The notes beneath the pieces were generated by a model. That model saw only the letters and a program-made list of their open reading frames with translations. It was not told the DNA's origin and searched no databases. A DNA stretch of 50,153 nt from Phoronis australis. Its lineage: Eukaryota; Phoronida; Phoronidae. The position numbers were made by a program, and so were the translations under genes. The stretch covers positions 855,047 through 905,199 of the forward strand of contig NMRA01000127.1 in assembly GCA_002633005.1 (NCBI GenBank), read 5' to 3'. How positions within the stretch are numbered: the first letter of the stretch is position 1; every line of letters starts with the position of its first letter. Positions 21,460-31,150 of the stretch are shown here, one piece after another.

Positions 21460-21844
21460 GCACAAGTCTCCTATGTTCCTCCTCAAATAGCCTCATCCAC
21501 CGCATACGTCTTAGCTCATGATTTGTTTGAAGCTTTTCATCGAACTTGTACAAAGGAAATTTATAGTAGCGTCGTGAAAAAAATCACTATGTAAGAATGG
21601 CGTGGCGCAAGAAATCCATTCTTGCCGTTTTGTTTTGATCATTGCAGGTTTTCCTACAGACTCTGAGCTGTTTATATGACACAGTGACACACACTGTTAC
21701 TGTACAAACTTTCACTACTTCTTTGTTGTTCACGTTGTTACCAAGTAGGTGCTTATGCAAGTGGCACACAGGATTTAGTTTTAGCAGACTAGACCGTTTT
21801 ACCCTAACCGCGCTTCTTGCCACAGCCTACCGGTCCTTGCTCCA

Positions 21845-22170
21845 TGTATGTATGTATGTATGCATTGATGAATGTAAGTATATACCGGGGTATGCATGTA
21901 TGCATAGATGTATGCATTGATGTATAAGCGTATGCATGTGCATGAATTGATGTATGGATGAATGCAAGGATGTATGTGTGTATGCATTGATGTATTCACG
22001 TGCATACGTTGCTGTAAGCACATAATGCACTGACAGATGCATACACGTGCATACATTGACAGATGCATGCATTGATGTAAGCACTTGCATGCATTGCTGT
22101 AAGTGCTTGCATGCATTGCTGTGTATATGCGTTGACATACGTATGCATTATATGTATGCATGCATTGGTG
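21845..22170. repeat. low-complexity ATGTATGCAT repeat
   Basis: An imperfect run of TATG/TGCA tetramers (ATGTATGCATTGATGTA-like units) occupies this stretch. The long minus-strand frames here translate only the repeat (His/Cys/Ile/Tyr runs). Confidence 0.85.
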
Positions 22171-22244
22171 TATGTAATGATTGGCTAATGCATTCTTGAA
22201 ATTGTCTGATTTAAATAGCGAACGAGGTTTATCTCAAGTAGCTG

Positions 22245-22913
22245 ATGATAATTCTTGAATTTCCATACATTATTACCTTCTTATTTGCTCATAGAGTAGC
22301 AGTTGCAAGGCCATTGGGGTTGCTGTTGATTGTACTATCAAGCGTGCCAACCGAACCACTGTCAATAACCACCGTGGACAGTGGCGTTCTCAATTCTACA
22401 GCCACAGTAACAACTGAACAGCTGTCAACAACCAGTGTGAACAGTGCCGTTGATCTTCCTACATCCACAATGATGAGTGAACTAAATTTAACAACCAGTG
22501 CTGTCAATACAACTACTAGTGTTATTCCTACGGAATCAACTGTTGCAGTCTCAACAACCAATGATGCCAGAACAACTGCGACATCAGGCGGGTCCTTTAC
22601 AACAAGAAGCCACTCTGTAATACAAACTTCAACAAACCTTCCCAAAACAACAACAACACATGCAACACTCGCCACCATTCCACCACCGGATCCCCCAGCA
22701 GGTCTGAGCGGAGGTGAGATAGCAGCCATCAGTGTTTGCAGTGCGCTGGCGGGAATTGCGCTTGTAGCCTGTGTAATCGTCATTTTTGTCAAAAAGCCGT
22801 GTTGCAAGACCGGCGTGTCTCCGGAACCTGGAAATAAACAGGAAAACTTGTTTCGATTGCGAGATCATGAAAAAAATAAAAAGACAAGTCATCCGGAAGC
22901 AGAAAAGGTGTAG
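22245..22913 (+). CDS. mucin-like type I membrane protein (gene A', paralogue of A)
   Basis: The frame has 222 codons from ATG 22245. The first 21 residues (start MIILEFPYIITFLF) can serve as a signal peptide. An alternative is that a 5' exon splices in after TTGCTCATAG (22294), where similarity to A begins. The stalk is Thr/Ser-rich (TTEQLSTTSV, TTSAVNTTTSV) and lacks the 20-residue array of A. From AGLSGGEIAAISVC onward, membrane segment and tail are nearly the same as in A (KKPCCKTGVSPE, then a charged tail ending AEKV). So the stalk has diverged in length and sequence while the membrane and cytoplasmic parts are kept, as expected if the tail has a conserved partner. Function unknown. Confidence 0.8.
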   Translation: MIILEFPYIITFLFAHRVAVARPLGLLLIVLSSVPTEPLSITTVDSGVLNSTATVTTEQLSTTSVNSAVDLPTSTMMSELNLTTSAVNTTTSVIPTESTVAVSTTNDARTTATSGGSFTTRSHSVIQTSTNLPKTTTTHATLATIPPPDPPAGLSGGEIAAISVCSALAGIALVACVIVIFVKKPCCKTGVSPEPGNKQENLFRLRDHEKNKKTSHPEAEKV

Positions 22914-23627
22914 TTGTGTCTACTACTGAAATGAGTTGAATGCAGTTTGATGTTGTAACATTTGGACTCCGGATTGGATGACAAAATTTGCATAGACAAC
23001 CTTTCCTTTCTTTTTTATCAGTTTAAAGGACACGAGTCTCGCCAATCAAAAGATGTTGTCTTCATAGGAGCAAACCAGCCTGTAGGCCTATGTATGTAAC
23101 TGTATTACTGAAATGTTGTATTCGAGCGGTGCTTGACTCATGGAGGACTTAAGTCGAACATGAATTTATTTCTCACCTCGGGCTCGGGTTGGCCGTTGCT
23201 GGTTGTGAATTTGTGACTACTGTTGTGACCTTAGGAAATTTGGAGTAAGATGTTGAACGATTTCGAAAAGAAGATACAAACAGATATGATGGAGCCCTTT
23301 AAAAAATTATCTCCTGCTGTATGCCAACTTTATGGTAACACGGTTGCTACAACAACTGACTTATCAACCTCTTAGACCGTGATAAGTAATTGAGTGACTG
23401 ATAAACGTAGACAGTATATTAACGGGTGTTTCAAAAGAGAAAATGACAACGACAAAATATTGCTTGTGAGTTTGGTGCATGATCTTTTTTATAGAAATTT
23501 TAAGAGCTATGTGTTGCATCAGGTTATACTTTATAAGTGTACATATCAAAATACATGTAGATGTAACATAAAGAAACAAAACAAATTGTTGATCTCTAAA
23601 ACATTAGTAAACATTGGACTGTAAAAC

Positions 23628-23633
23628 AATAAA
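23628..23633 (+). terminator. possible polyadenylation signal of gene A'
   Basis: AATAAA lies in the same context as the candidate after A, about 715 bases past the A' stop. Confidence 0.3.
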
Positions 23634-23745
23634 ACATTTTAAACAGTTGTTTATAACATCTTATTAAGGTCGTGAATTGTCATAAAGTATATCTTAATTA
23701 TCATAAAAGTTCTCGTTGAACGCTGCGTTAGACAGATAGGACAGA

Positions 23746-25050
23746 ATGGAGTCTGCGATCAGGTGTATCCTTTGTGTATCAGGAATTCTTATTGCAATCA
23801 CAGGTAGGCAACCATTTAAACGCAATTTGGTCACCTTAGCAATCTACCGCGAGTGAAAAAAGACGACAAAATTAGGAACATCTCGAAAATAACATGCTTT
23901 TGTCAGTTGTGTAAATTCGCACCATTTCTTTACAAGCGCTTGTTGTGTGATGTTGATGGAGATGACGTCCCGGGATCACTCAATTTCATTAAAAGCTCCA
24001 CTCGAATAGTGACCAATCGTTTTCCATGCTTGACTTGAATTCAGAATCTTTACCCAACAATACGGTCAGTATTTAAATATTGAGACGGGTCGAGTGCCGG
24101 GTAAAATTTGGCGGTCACGTTCGACGAGTATCTGAAAAAGAGCAGAGACTGTGAGTGCATGGAGCAAACGTAGTTACACGTTCTATGTACATTGCTTGTG
24201 ACAATTTCTCATACACTTCATTTTCCAACTTTAAGCAGAAGCAACTTCAGGACAACAGAATGAAACAACGGTGCAACACCTAACACCAACCCATGTCGCA
24301 CCAACACCCGTGGAAGTAAGTAGCACCAATATGCTGGTGCCTACAATACTTCCTCCGCCACAACCAACAACCTCGACGATGCTAACACCAACACATCCAA
24401 CAACATCAGTTTTGCAAGAGATGGTGTCAGTAACAACTGTTGAAGCACCTTCAGAACAACTGACGTCAACAGCTGCAGCAGATTCATTGACAAGCCAGGA
24501 TACCACATCGCGAGGACCAGAGATAACTTCACAAAGCGCATGGACAAGAATGATTTCAGGCTCAACAGATCAAACATCAGCCCACGTGACAACAACAGCA
24601 CCAACGATAACAGCAACAGCAGCAATAGCAGCAACATCTGCAACAGCCACAAGATCACCAACATTGACGCCAACAGATTTATCAATTAGCACGACAACAA
24701 CATCAAATATAACAGAACAAACATCGGCGCGCGTGGCAACAGCAACAACGATAAAAGCAAAAACATCAACATTTACAACTGGCATGAGACCAACAACATT
24801 GGCACCAACAGATTTATCAATAAGCGCAATGACTACAGAAAATGCTCGGACAACGACATCAAATAAAACAGGACAAAACGATGGGATTTCTAGCTCTGGT
24901 AATTTGGATGGTGGTGAACTAGCTGCAGTCATCGCCGTAAGTTCAATTGCTTTCATCGCTCTGGCGTCTGGCTTAGTTCTGTTAGTGGTCAGAAAAACAT
25001 GTCAGCGCCGGCGACCAACAATAACAGTGGCACATGTTGAGGAAGGATGA
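23746..25050 (+). CDS. mucin-like type I membrane protein (gene B', paralogue of B), two exons
   Basis: Exon 1 is 23746-23803 (MESAIRCILCVSGILIAIT, a good signal peptide; GTAGGC donor, phase 1). Exon 2 is 24239-25050 (TTTAAGCAG acceptor). The spliced protein has 289 residues. The order is signal peptide, a Thr/Ser/Pro stalk with TLTPTDLSIS and TLAPTDLSIS, a membrane segment starting GGELAAVIAVSSIAFIALAS, and the basic tail RKTCQRRRPTITVAHVEEG. It differs from B by scattered substitutions, small in-frame indels in the stalk, and the intact signal-peptide frame. AATAAA lies at 25111-25116, 60 bases after the stop. Likely plasma membrane; ligand and function unknown. Confidence 0.85.
23854..24038 (+). 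other. open frame conserved in intron 1 of B'
   Basis: This 61-codon counterpart of 14635-14819 has the same length and TGA stop, with about a dozen amino-acid differences and no indel. The phase with exon 1 is the same. The preceding CGCGAG acceptor is weak. Confidence 0.25.
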
Positions 25051-27440
25051 TAGGACAGAATTGGTTTAAATAATTACCAAATTGACACCTGTTTAGAGCC
25101 CATAACTGAAAATAAAACGAGATATCTGCAAACATAAATTACATATTTATATAAAATCGGGTTGGCATTTAACTCCTATAAAATCGCTCTCATAACATTC
25201 CTTGACGTGATAGGAGTATACTTCTGTTACCAACAAGGACATCTTCAGCTACTGAAGAAAACGCTTCAGACTGAAGTTGGCCTTGGACCACTTCTGAGTG
25301 ATGGCCAACCTTAAAAACCATGCCTTAAAAATGACGCATACGCACGTGATTTGAGTTGGTAACGGAAATGGAACACTATTACGGCAAAGAATATTATGAA
25401 GCAGGCTGAATGACAGCGAAAGGCCTACTGCCACTTTAATTTTTAGAAAGCGAAACAGGGCGAAATTCAGCTTTAATCAAAGGAGTGGTAATTGAAAAAT
25501 TGGCGGAACTCTTACCACAGGAGCCAAACTAATGCTACGACTCTACCACTAGTGGATGATTTGCTTTTTCCTCCGGATTTCTTAGAAATTTAAATAATGG
25601 AAATATTTTATACATATTTGAGTTCTTTGGAAAAGTTCTGGCGATTTTGGGATTTATATGATACGGTGAAAAAACACGGTTTCAAGAAAAAATCTAGCCA
25701 GGAAACGAAAGTCCGAAAATAAATGCATTAAGGAGCGGTTCATAGTTACAGAAGTATTCAGGCGATACACTCCCACAAACGTATCCCCTGTCATGATAAG
25801 AACTGATTTCCAACAGTAACGGTTTTATTGAAGAGTCACTTGACATGACGCCCTGGATGACAGGTTGAGGGATTGAAATCATTTTATGACGGTTTAGATA
25901 AGTTTTAAATTTTCATCATTTTGTGCCTTAGTAAACTGCTTTATGTCAGGGTGGCTGGCTAGTATAAAGGGATATACCTGATAGAGGAGAACGTTCAGTG
26001 GTTCATACTGGTACAAAAAATTCTGAGTATTCCTTAGTCATGATCAAATAATGTTTATAACAGTGTGATCTGCTGAAAGACACAGTCCCCCTATCATTTC
26101 AAATTCAAGCCATGTTTTAGAAAAGGTACCATAAGCTCAGACTGAGTAGTTCAGTAATTTTTTGGTTCTCATGAAACCGTGTTTTCTCACCGAAGAGCAA
26201 AAATTATAAGACATTTATCAAATTGTCTTACTGAACACATTTCTCAGTTTCTCTGAAACCAGTGGCGAAAAACGAATGACACAGATACGGTTTCAATGCC
26301 TGACAAAAAAGGATGATACCGGAAGAAAATAACCCGCCACGGTGTATAATTTCACCATGTGATTAAGATGGGATGTTGCCAGGAAACAGTATTTTAGTGG
26401 AGCATGACCCCAATAAATAGCTACTTGCAAAATACCTGTGTAACGTATTTGACATGTGAAGACCTCAATAACAAGTTATTTACTTGTATAACATAGTGGT
26501 TTCCTGCCGAAGTGCTAGATAAAATGATTGTTTACATGTATAGGCAGGTAAAGCCGATTCGATACTGTAACATTTTTGTTACAGGAGTGTATGTGTGTTC
26601 TGGCCCATTATGTTTATTTTGACTCATTAAGTTCCATTTGGCCCATTATGTCATTTTCTAACCATTATGTCTATTTTGTCCTTTTTTGACCATTTTGCTT
26701 ATTAGATCTATTTTTACCCTTTTGATGATATTTCTCCCATCAAGTTTGTTTTGATGTATTGCTTTATTGATAAATATAATTCATACATCACCAACGGCCA
26801 TTAATTCCGTTCGGAATGATTGCACTGAAAAGGATCGTGGGTGTGGGGGTCTTGACACATTATGTCTTTTTGACACATTCATGTCCACTGAAAAATAACG
26901 TAGAAAATTAATCCGAAACTAAAGGAGGCGATCCAGATCTTCTATAGGATACACGTGTGTGTCGAAAGAAGAATAAATATACGTAAATAAAACAACAAAG
27001 ATTTTTTAAGTATATTTGTCCACTGAAAGCAGTTTCTGCCTTTAAATGATTTTCATTCATTAAGTTTGTTTTGGTCCTTAATCTTACTGTTGAAAATAAT
27101 CACTATTTCACAGTTATGGATTACCTTGGCGGTTAACTCCGTTTTAATCAATTATGCAGAAATGGACGTAGTGGTTCAAAACGCACACAATGGATCAAGT
27201 GGACAGAATTAACTTAAGGGATTAAAATAGATCTGTGAAGTGAAAGAGGACATAATGAGTCAAAATGGACATCATGGGGGTAAAATGGACATAATAGGTG
27301 AAATGGACTTAATTGATCAAAGTGAACAGGAAGGGCCAAAGTGGTCATCATGGTGAAATAGTCGTAATGATTAAAAAGGGTATAGTGGGCTTAAATTGAC
27401 GTAACGGATAAAATGGACATAATGGATCAAGCCGGTTACA
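25051..27440. repeat. non-coding downstream part of duplicated cassette, copy 2
   Basis: Homologous to 15782-18562, with the ~415-bp segment missing at about 25550, an extra insertion at 26893-27016, and about 150 bp fewer around 27210. The B' polyadenylation signal lies at 25111. It ends in short-period ATGGACATAATGG repeats. Confidence 0.75.
26893..27016. mobile_element. 124-bp insertion with 11-bp target duplication
   Basis: TGTCCACTGAA occurs at 26882-26892 and again at 27017-27027. The other cassette copy has it once (near 18082) with nothing between. The insert has no coding capacity and no clear terminal inverted repeat. Confidence 0.65.
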
Positions 27441-27442
27441 AT

Positions 27443-27659
27443 GAGTTGCAATGGACATAATGGGTCAGAACAGGCGTGTTTTTTTTAAAAGTAGAGGCTT
27501 AAATCTCACTGCGGGAGTTGCAATGGACATAATGGGTCAGAACAGGCGTGGTTTTTTAAATGTAGAGGCTTAAATCTCACTGCGGGAGTTGCAATGGACA
27601 TAATGGGTCAGAACAGGCGTGGTTTTTTAAATGTAGAGGCTTAAATCTCACTGAGGGAG
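27443..27659 (+). repeat. three-copy tandem repeat, 71-72 bp unit
   Basis: GAGTTGCAATGGACATAATG begins three units (GTTGCA at 27445, 27517 and 27588) that also contain GTCAGAACAGGCGTG and TAGAGGCTTAAATCTCACTG. Units two and three are nearly identical, so the expansion is recent. Confidence 0.9.
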
Positions 27660-28970
27660 ACAACTAACTTGAATCTGAATATCAATGAGCAAGACAACAA
27701 GGTAAAGTTCAAACTTTCATTTTGTGCAATTTAACGGTGCTGTTGTAAATCAACAGCATTCATTGATATGTGAGGGGTGGCTATAGCCAAATGGAGTTAA
27801 ACTTTCTCCAGTACGCAGAAACTTTGGAGAGTCTTCGCAAATAACTATTAGAAAATACACGTGTGTCCTTGAAAGTCACTAAAACCTACTAAAGCCGGGA
27901 CTTCAAAGTTAAAAGGGTGCAGCTCATAAAAATCATTAACTTTACATCCCAAGCAAACAACACTTTGAACTCCACCTTGTGACGGATTGAGAAATTTGAT
28001 AAACATAGCCTCCTGAACACCTCTTTGAAAGATTTTTTAATTCTTAACCTGTCTTGTGAAAATGCAATAGACGATTATTCCCGCCAAATTTCTGTACCAT
28101 CTCCCCTTTCAAGGAGGCGTTCTGCCTCCGAGGTTCTAGTAGTTTAATTTTGTGAGTGTCCAGCAGACCAGGTTTAATTCGAATACAATGAACTTTCCTG
28201 AGCGGATCAACTCAACAACTATATTATATTGATGCCAATTTAATCGCAAGAAAATGCACACTCTCTTGGATGATGAAAGTTTGGTTGTTGCTTTTTATAA
28301 TTTTCGTGTTAAAATTCCATTGGCCAAATCTTTGAAAATGCTTCATATTAAAATGAGGGTTATAGAATCGATGACCACGGAATCTCCTCGATGATCTGTT
28401 TATCATGTGTAAGAACTGACATTCCTAAACGATTTGAAGCACTCTCTACCTCTACCGCGTGTAAGTACTCACGCGAAGCCCTCCTTCGTCGTGGTATCGG
28501 TAACATCATAAGGGGCCTATTTCTCGAAAACTATACAACCAAAAGTTGATGTTTTCGTTTTCGGTTGTTGGTTTTTAGTGTACTCCCGAGAAGGCTACGG
28601 ATTTCTGTTTTTTATCTTTGAGTAGTAGACAGATTTTCTGGCTCATCCTTAACCTGGTTTCGTGAAAGGTTCTGCCACCCACAGAATGGTTTTCAGCCAA
28701 AGATAGCTGGACTCCTTGAGCCACCAGGTATCGACTTCAGCGAATAAACCGAAAGAAGTAGCGTGGGGGACAAAGGTGGTATGTCAGTTGGTCGGTCTCT
28801 GGAACTCATTTCTGGGTTGCCGAGGTTGTGCCGTTGGTACAAATTTTGAATGTGTGATGGCACCCTCTCATCCATTATGTGAAAGAAATCCCATGCAGGG
28901 ATTTGCTAAGGTTTGAAATTAGCGTTTATCAAGGTTTTTGAATGTAAACTACAGCGACCCCTGCACAGTC
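27660..28970. other. gene-free stretch
   Basis: Overlapping 60-66 codon frames on opposite strands near 28.7-28.9 kb show no domain. No repeat was noted. Confidence 0.4.
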
Positions 28971-28972
28971 GC

Positions 28973-29358
28973 ATTTTCACGGAAACAGTTGTCACGGAGC
29001 AACTGTCATAAAACAGCTGATTGGTCGCAGGTCTGCGTGTAAACACGACTGACACGGAAGGTGACCATTTTCCACACTAGTTAATTTGAGAGTGAGAGCA
29101 GTGTCAACTACGCGGTTAAGCACAAACTTGGAGAAGGTGGATGGGATCATGTCTGTTGCGCATGCGCAAAAGCGTACATACGGGTGATTCGCAGGTCTTC
29201 CACGTGGTTTGGTAGTTCACATTTATTAGCGCAAGCATGCACAGGCAGTCAGTCTTCGTGTAAATGACTCAGGCTGATCCAGTATGCGATCTGATATCAT
29301 GTAAATGCGTCCGAAGTGGAGCAAGTCGTGCCGTAACAACTGTTCCCCCGTGTAAAAC
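28973..29358. mobile_element. candidate foldback element
   Basis: TTTTCACGGAAACAGTTGTC near 28974 pairs with GACAACTGTT-type sequence at the other end (GCCGTAACAACTGTTCCC near 29329, CCCGTGTAAAAC after it). The arms match imperfectly. No coding capacity. Confidence 0.45.
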
Positions 29359-29561
29359 AGCTTATCCATTGCGTGGAAAAGTACTCATCGGGAATAACTC
29401 ATTTTAACCTGTAGGTGAGAACAAACCTATAGGTGCCACTCAACAAATTTCGCTAATTTTGGGCTTTAAAAACGAGGTCGAGTCAGCACAAGCACTCTCG
29501 TTATCTATGTACTCTAATATACGGAAGGTATACAAGAGCGATACAATATGGCCGTCAACCA

Positions 29562-30290
29562 GTCGAGATTTTGCTGATTAAAATTAGGACGACACTTAAA
29601 AATACACTACAGATCGGTAATTACAGGTATCGGGGCTAATTAACTTAATGTTTGTTTAGTGAAGACACAACAACTAAAGACAAATAGAATCATCTGATGC
29701 AGGCAATGAGCCTCTAATTCCATACTTCACTCACCGAACGATGGGTACCGCAGATTGCTCTCTAATGCCGTTTATCTGGCAGCGGTGCGAGTCGGAGAGG
29801 TATGGTAATAAAACAATGTTTTAATGAGGTTGGTTAGCCATGCAGTGTTGAAAGCACAATTTGGAAGGAAGATGAGTTCTTATAATTTTTATATGAAGAG
29901 CATGTTCGTCAAACGAAAACACAGAAAATGGATGAACATGTGGTTGTTGTGACTGCCTAATTATCCAAGAGCACGTATTCTAATATTTACTGTCATGACC
30001 CTCAGGACGTGTTATCACTTATGTTGTTTTGATTTGATGCGACGTTACGTTGGGCATGCGCACTAGAGCGCCACCTGCAGTACCCATCGTTAATCCGTGA
30101 GTGAGCTGTGGAATTTTTGGCATACTGCCAACATCAATTGCTTCCACTTGTCGTTAATGGTTATGACTTCACGAAACAAACATTAGATTAAGCATCAGAA
30201 CCCGCAATTGCCGATTTCAAGTGTATTTTCAACGGTCTTGTTCATTTAAATCAGTAAGAACTCGTCTGCTCGTCGGCCATATTGGATCAT
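29562..30290 (+). repeat. dispersed repeat R, copy 2
   Basis: Same order and sequence as 19515-20185 with small indels, including the internal inverted arms (about 29731-30102). Near its end it has about 37 extra bases before GGCCATATTGGATCA. Confidence 0.8.
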
Positions 30291-31150
30291 TCTTGTATAC
30301 CTTCTATTTATTACAGTGTCATACGAGAGGCTGATTAAAGGTGCTTTTGATGTCAGCTCCTATAGCCTGTTCCACAGATGTGCAAAACTTGAAAAATGAA
30401 CAATATACTTGACCAAAGACTTGAAAAATCTCGCACACTATCTGTTGAAACTAAATTTAAGTCAAGTTTTCTATCTGTTACAACGTTAGGAAGTGCAGCT
30501 GGCTACATGAAACACGAAAAAGTACACCAAGTCAAAAGTTTTCACCCCTAACTCACAATTTGCGTGCGATTTCTAGGAAGTGAGGGACACTGCATTGACA
30601 CTGCCAAAATTCTCCACAATTCAGAAGTCAGGTGGAAGGTGGATGTCGACCAGACAGATTTTTACAAATCCAAAGTGTCTGAAGGGTACCTGAGTTTCTT
30701 GCTAAATTTCAAAATACCGCTTGCCAGCAGTCTCTGCTGAGCAAGAAGTGGGCAAAGAAGTCAACAGCTAGCAATAAAGTTCACTCAGACACATTAAAAA
30801 ATCAAACAAATGCCATTCGTAGTCTTTACATCCAGAACAGAACTTAAAATGTCCAGCTAACCCAGCAAACACCAATTTTTAATGAAATTGGAACAAACAA
30901 ATTGAACCGTGACTCAAAGTACTGTTGAGCGCCACCTTAGACCTTGACATGGCAGTGATTACGTAATAGGTTGTATCAGCAGCGAAGCAATTCAGCTCAT
31001 GTTTTAGCTCTATTGTTATGCAAAACTACCGACTTCATTTCTGACGTACCACTCAGAGGCCAGTCGTCACCTTATGCGAAGGTCATGGTTTTAAATTTTG
31101 GGCAGACTGCACAGGATACATGAGTTGTGACTAACATGTGAGACAAGACC
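30291..31150. other. gene-free stretch 5' of the SEA/EGF gene
   Basis: No exon, TATA box or repeat is recognised. The promoter of the gene starting at 31151 must lie here, but nothing marks it. Confidence 0.35.

Larger units (their letters stand above)
20455..21665 (+). pseudogene. C2, dead partial copy of the 5' half of gene C
   Basis: Exon 1 (20455-20603, GTAAGT donor) and exon 2 (20751-20836, CACTTTAG acceptor, GTGAGT donor) match gene C and stay open across the junction. Exon 3 resembles gene C from about 21470 but has an extra codon and then frame-breaking insertions (near 21537), with a stop soon after. Homology ends near 21665, just after GTTTTCCTACAGACTCTGA. Exons 4-8 are absent. The family-1 inverted-repeat element occupies intron 2 (21073-21459), as it does in gene C. 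About 170 bp of upstream homology with gene C begins near 20190. Confidence 0.75.

Noticed and set aside
21799-22161. Long His/Cys/Ile-rich minus-strand frames
   Set aside because: They translate the ATGTATGCAT low-complexity repeat only.
22289-22807. 172-codon minus-strand frame opposite A', and similar frames opposite B and B'
   Set aside because: These are shadows of Thr-rich codons (ACA/ACT read as TGT/AGT). The same effect appears opposite every mucin stalk here.
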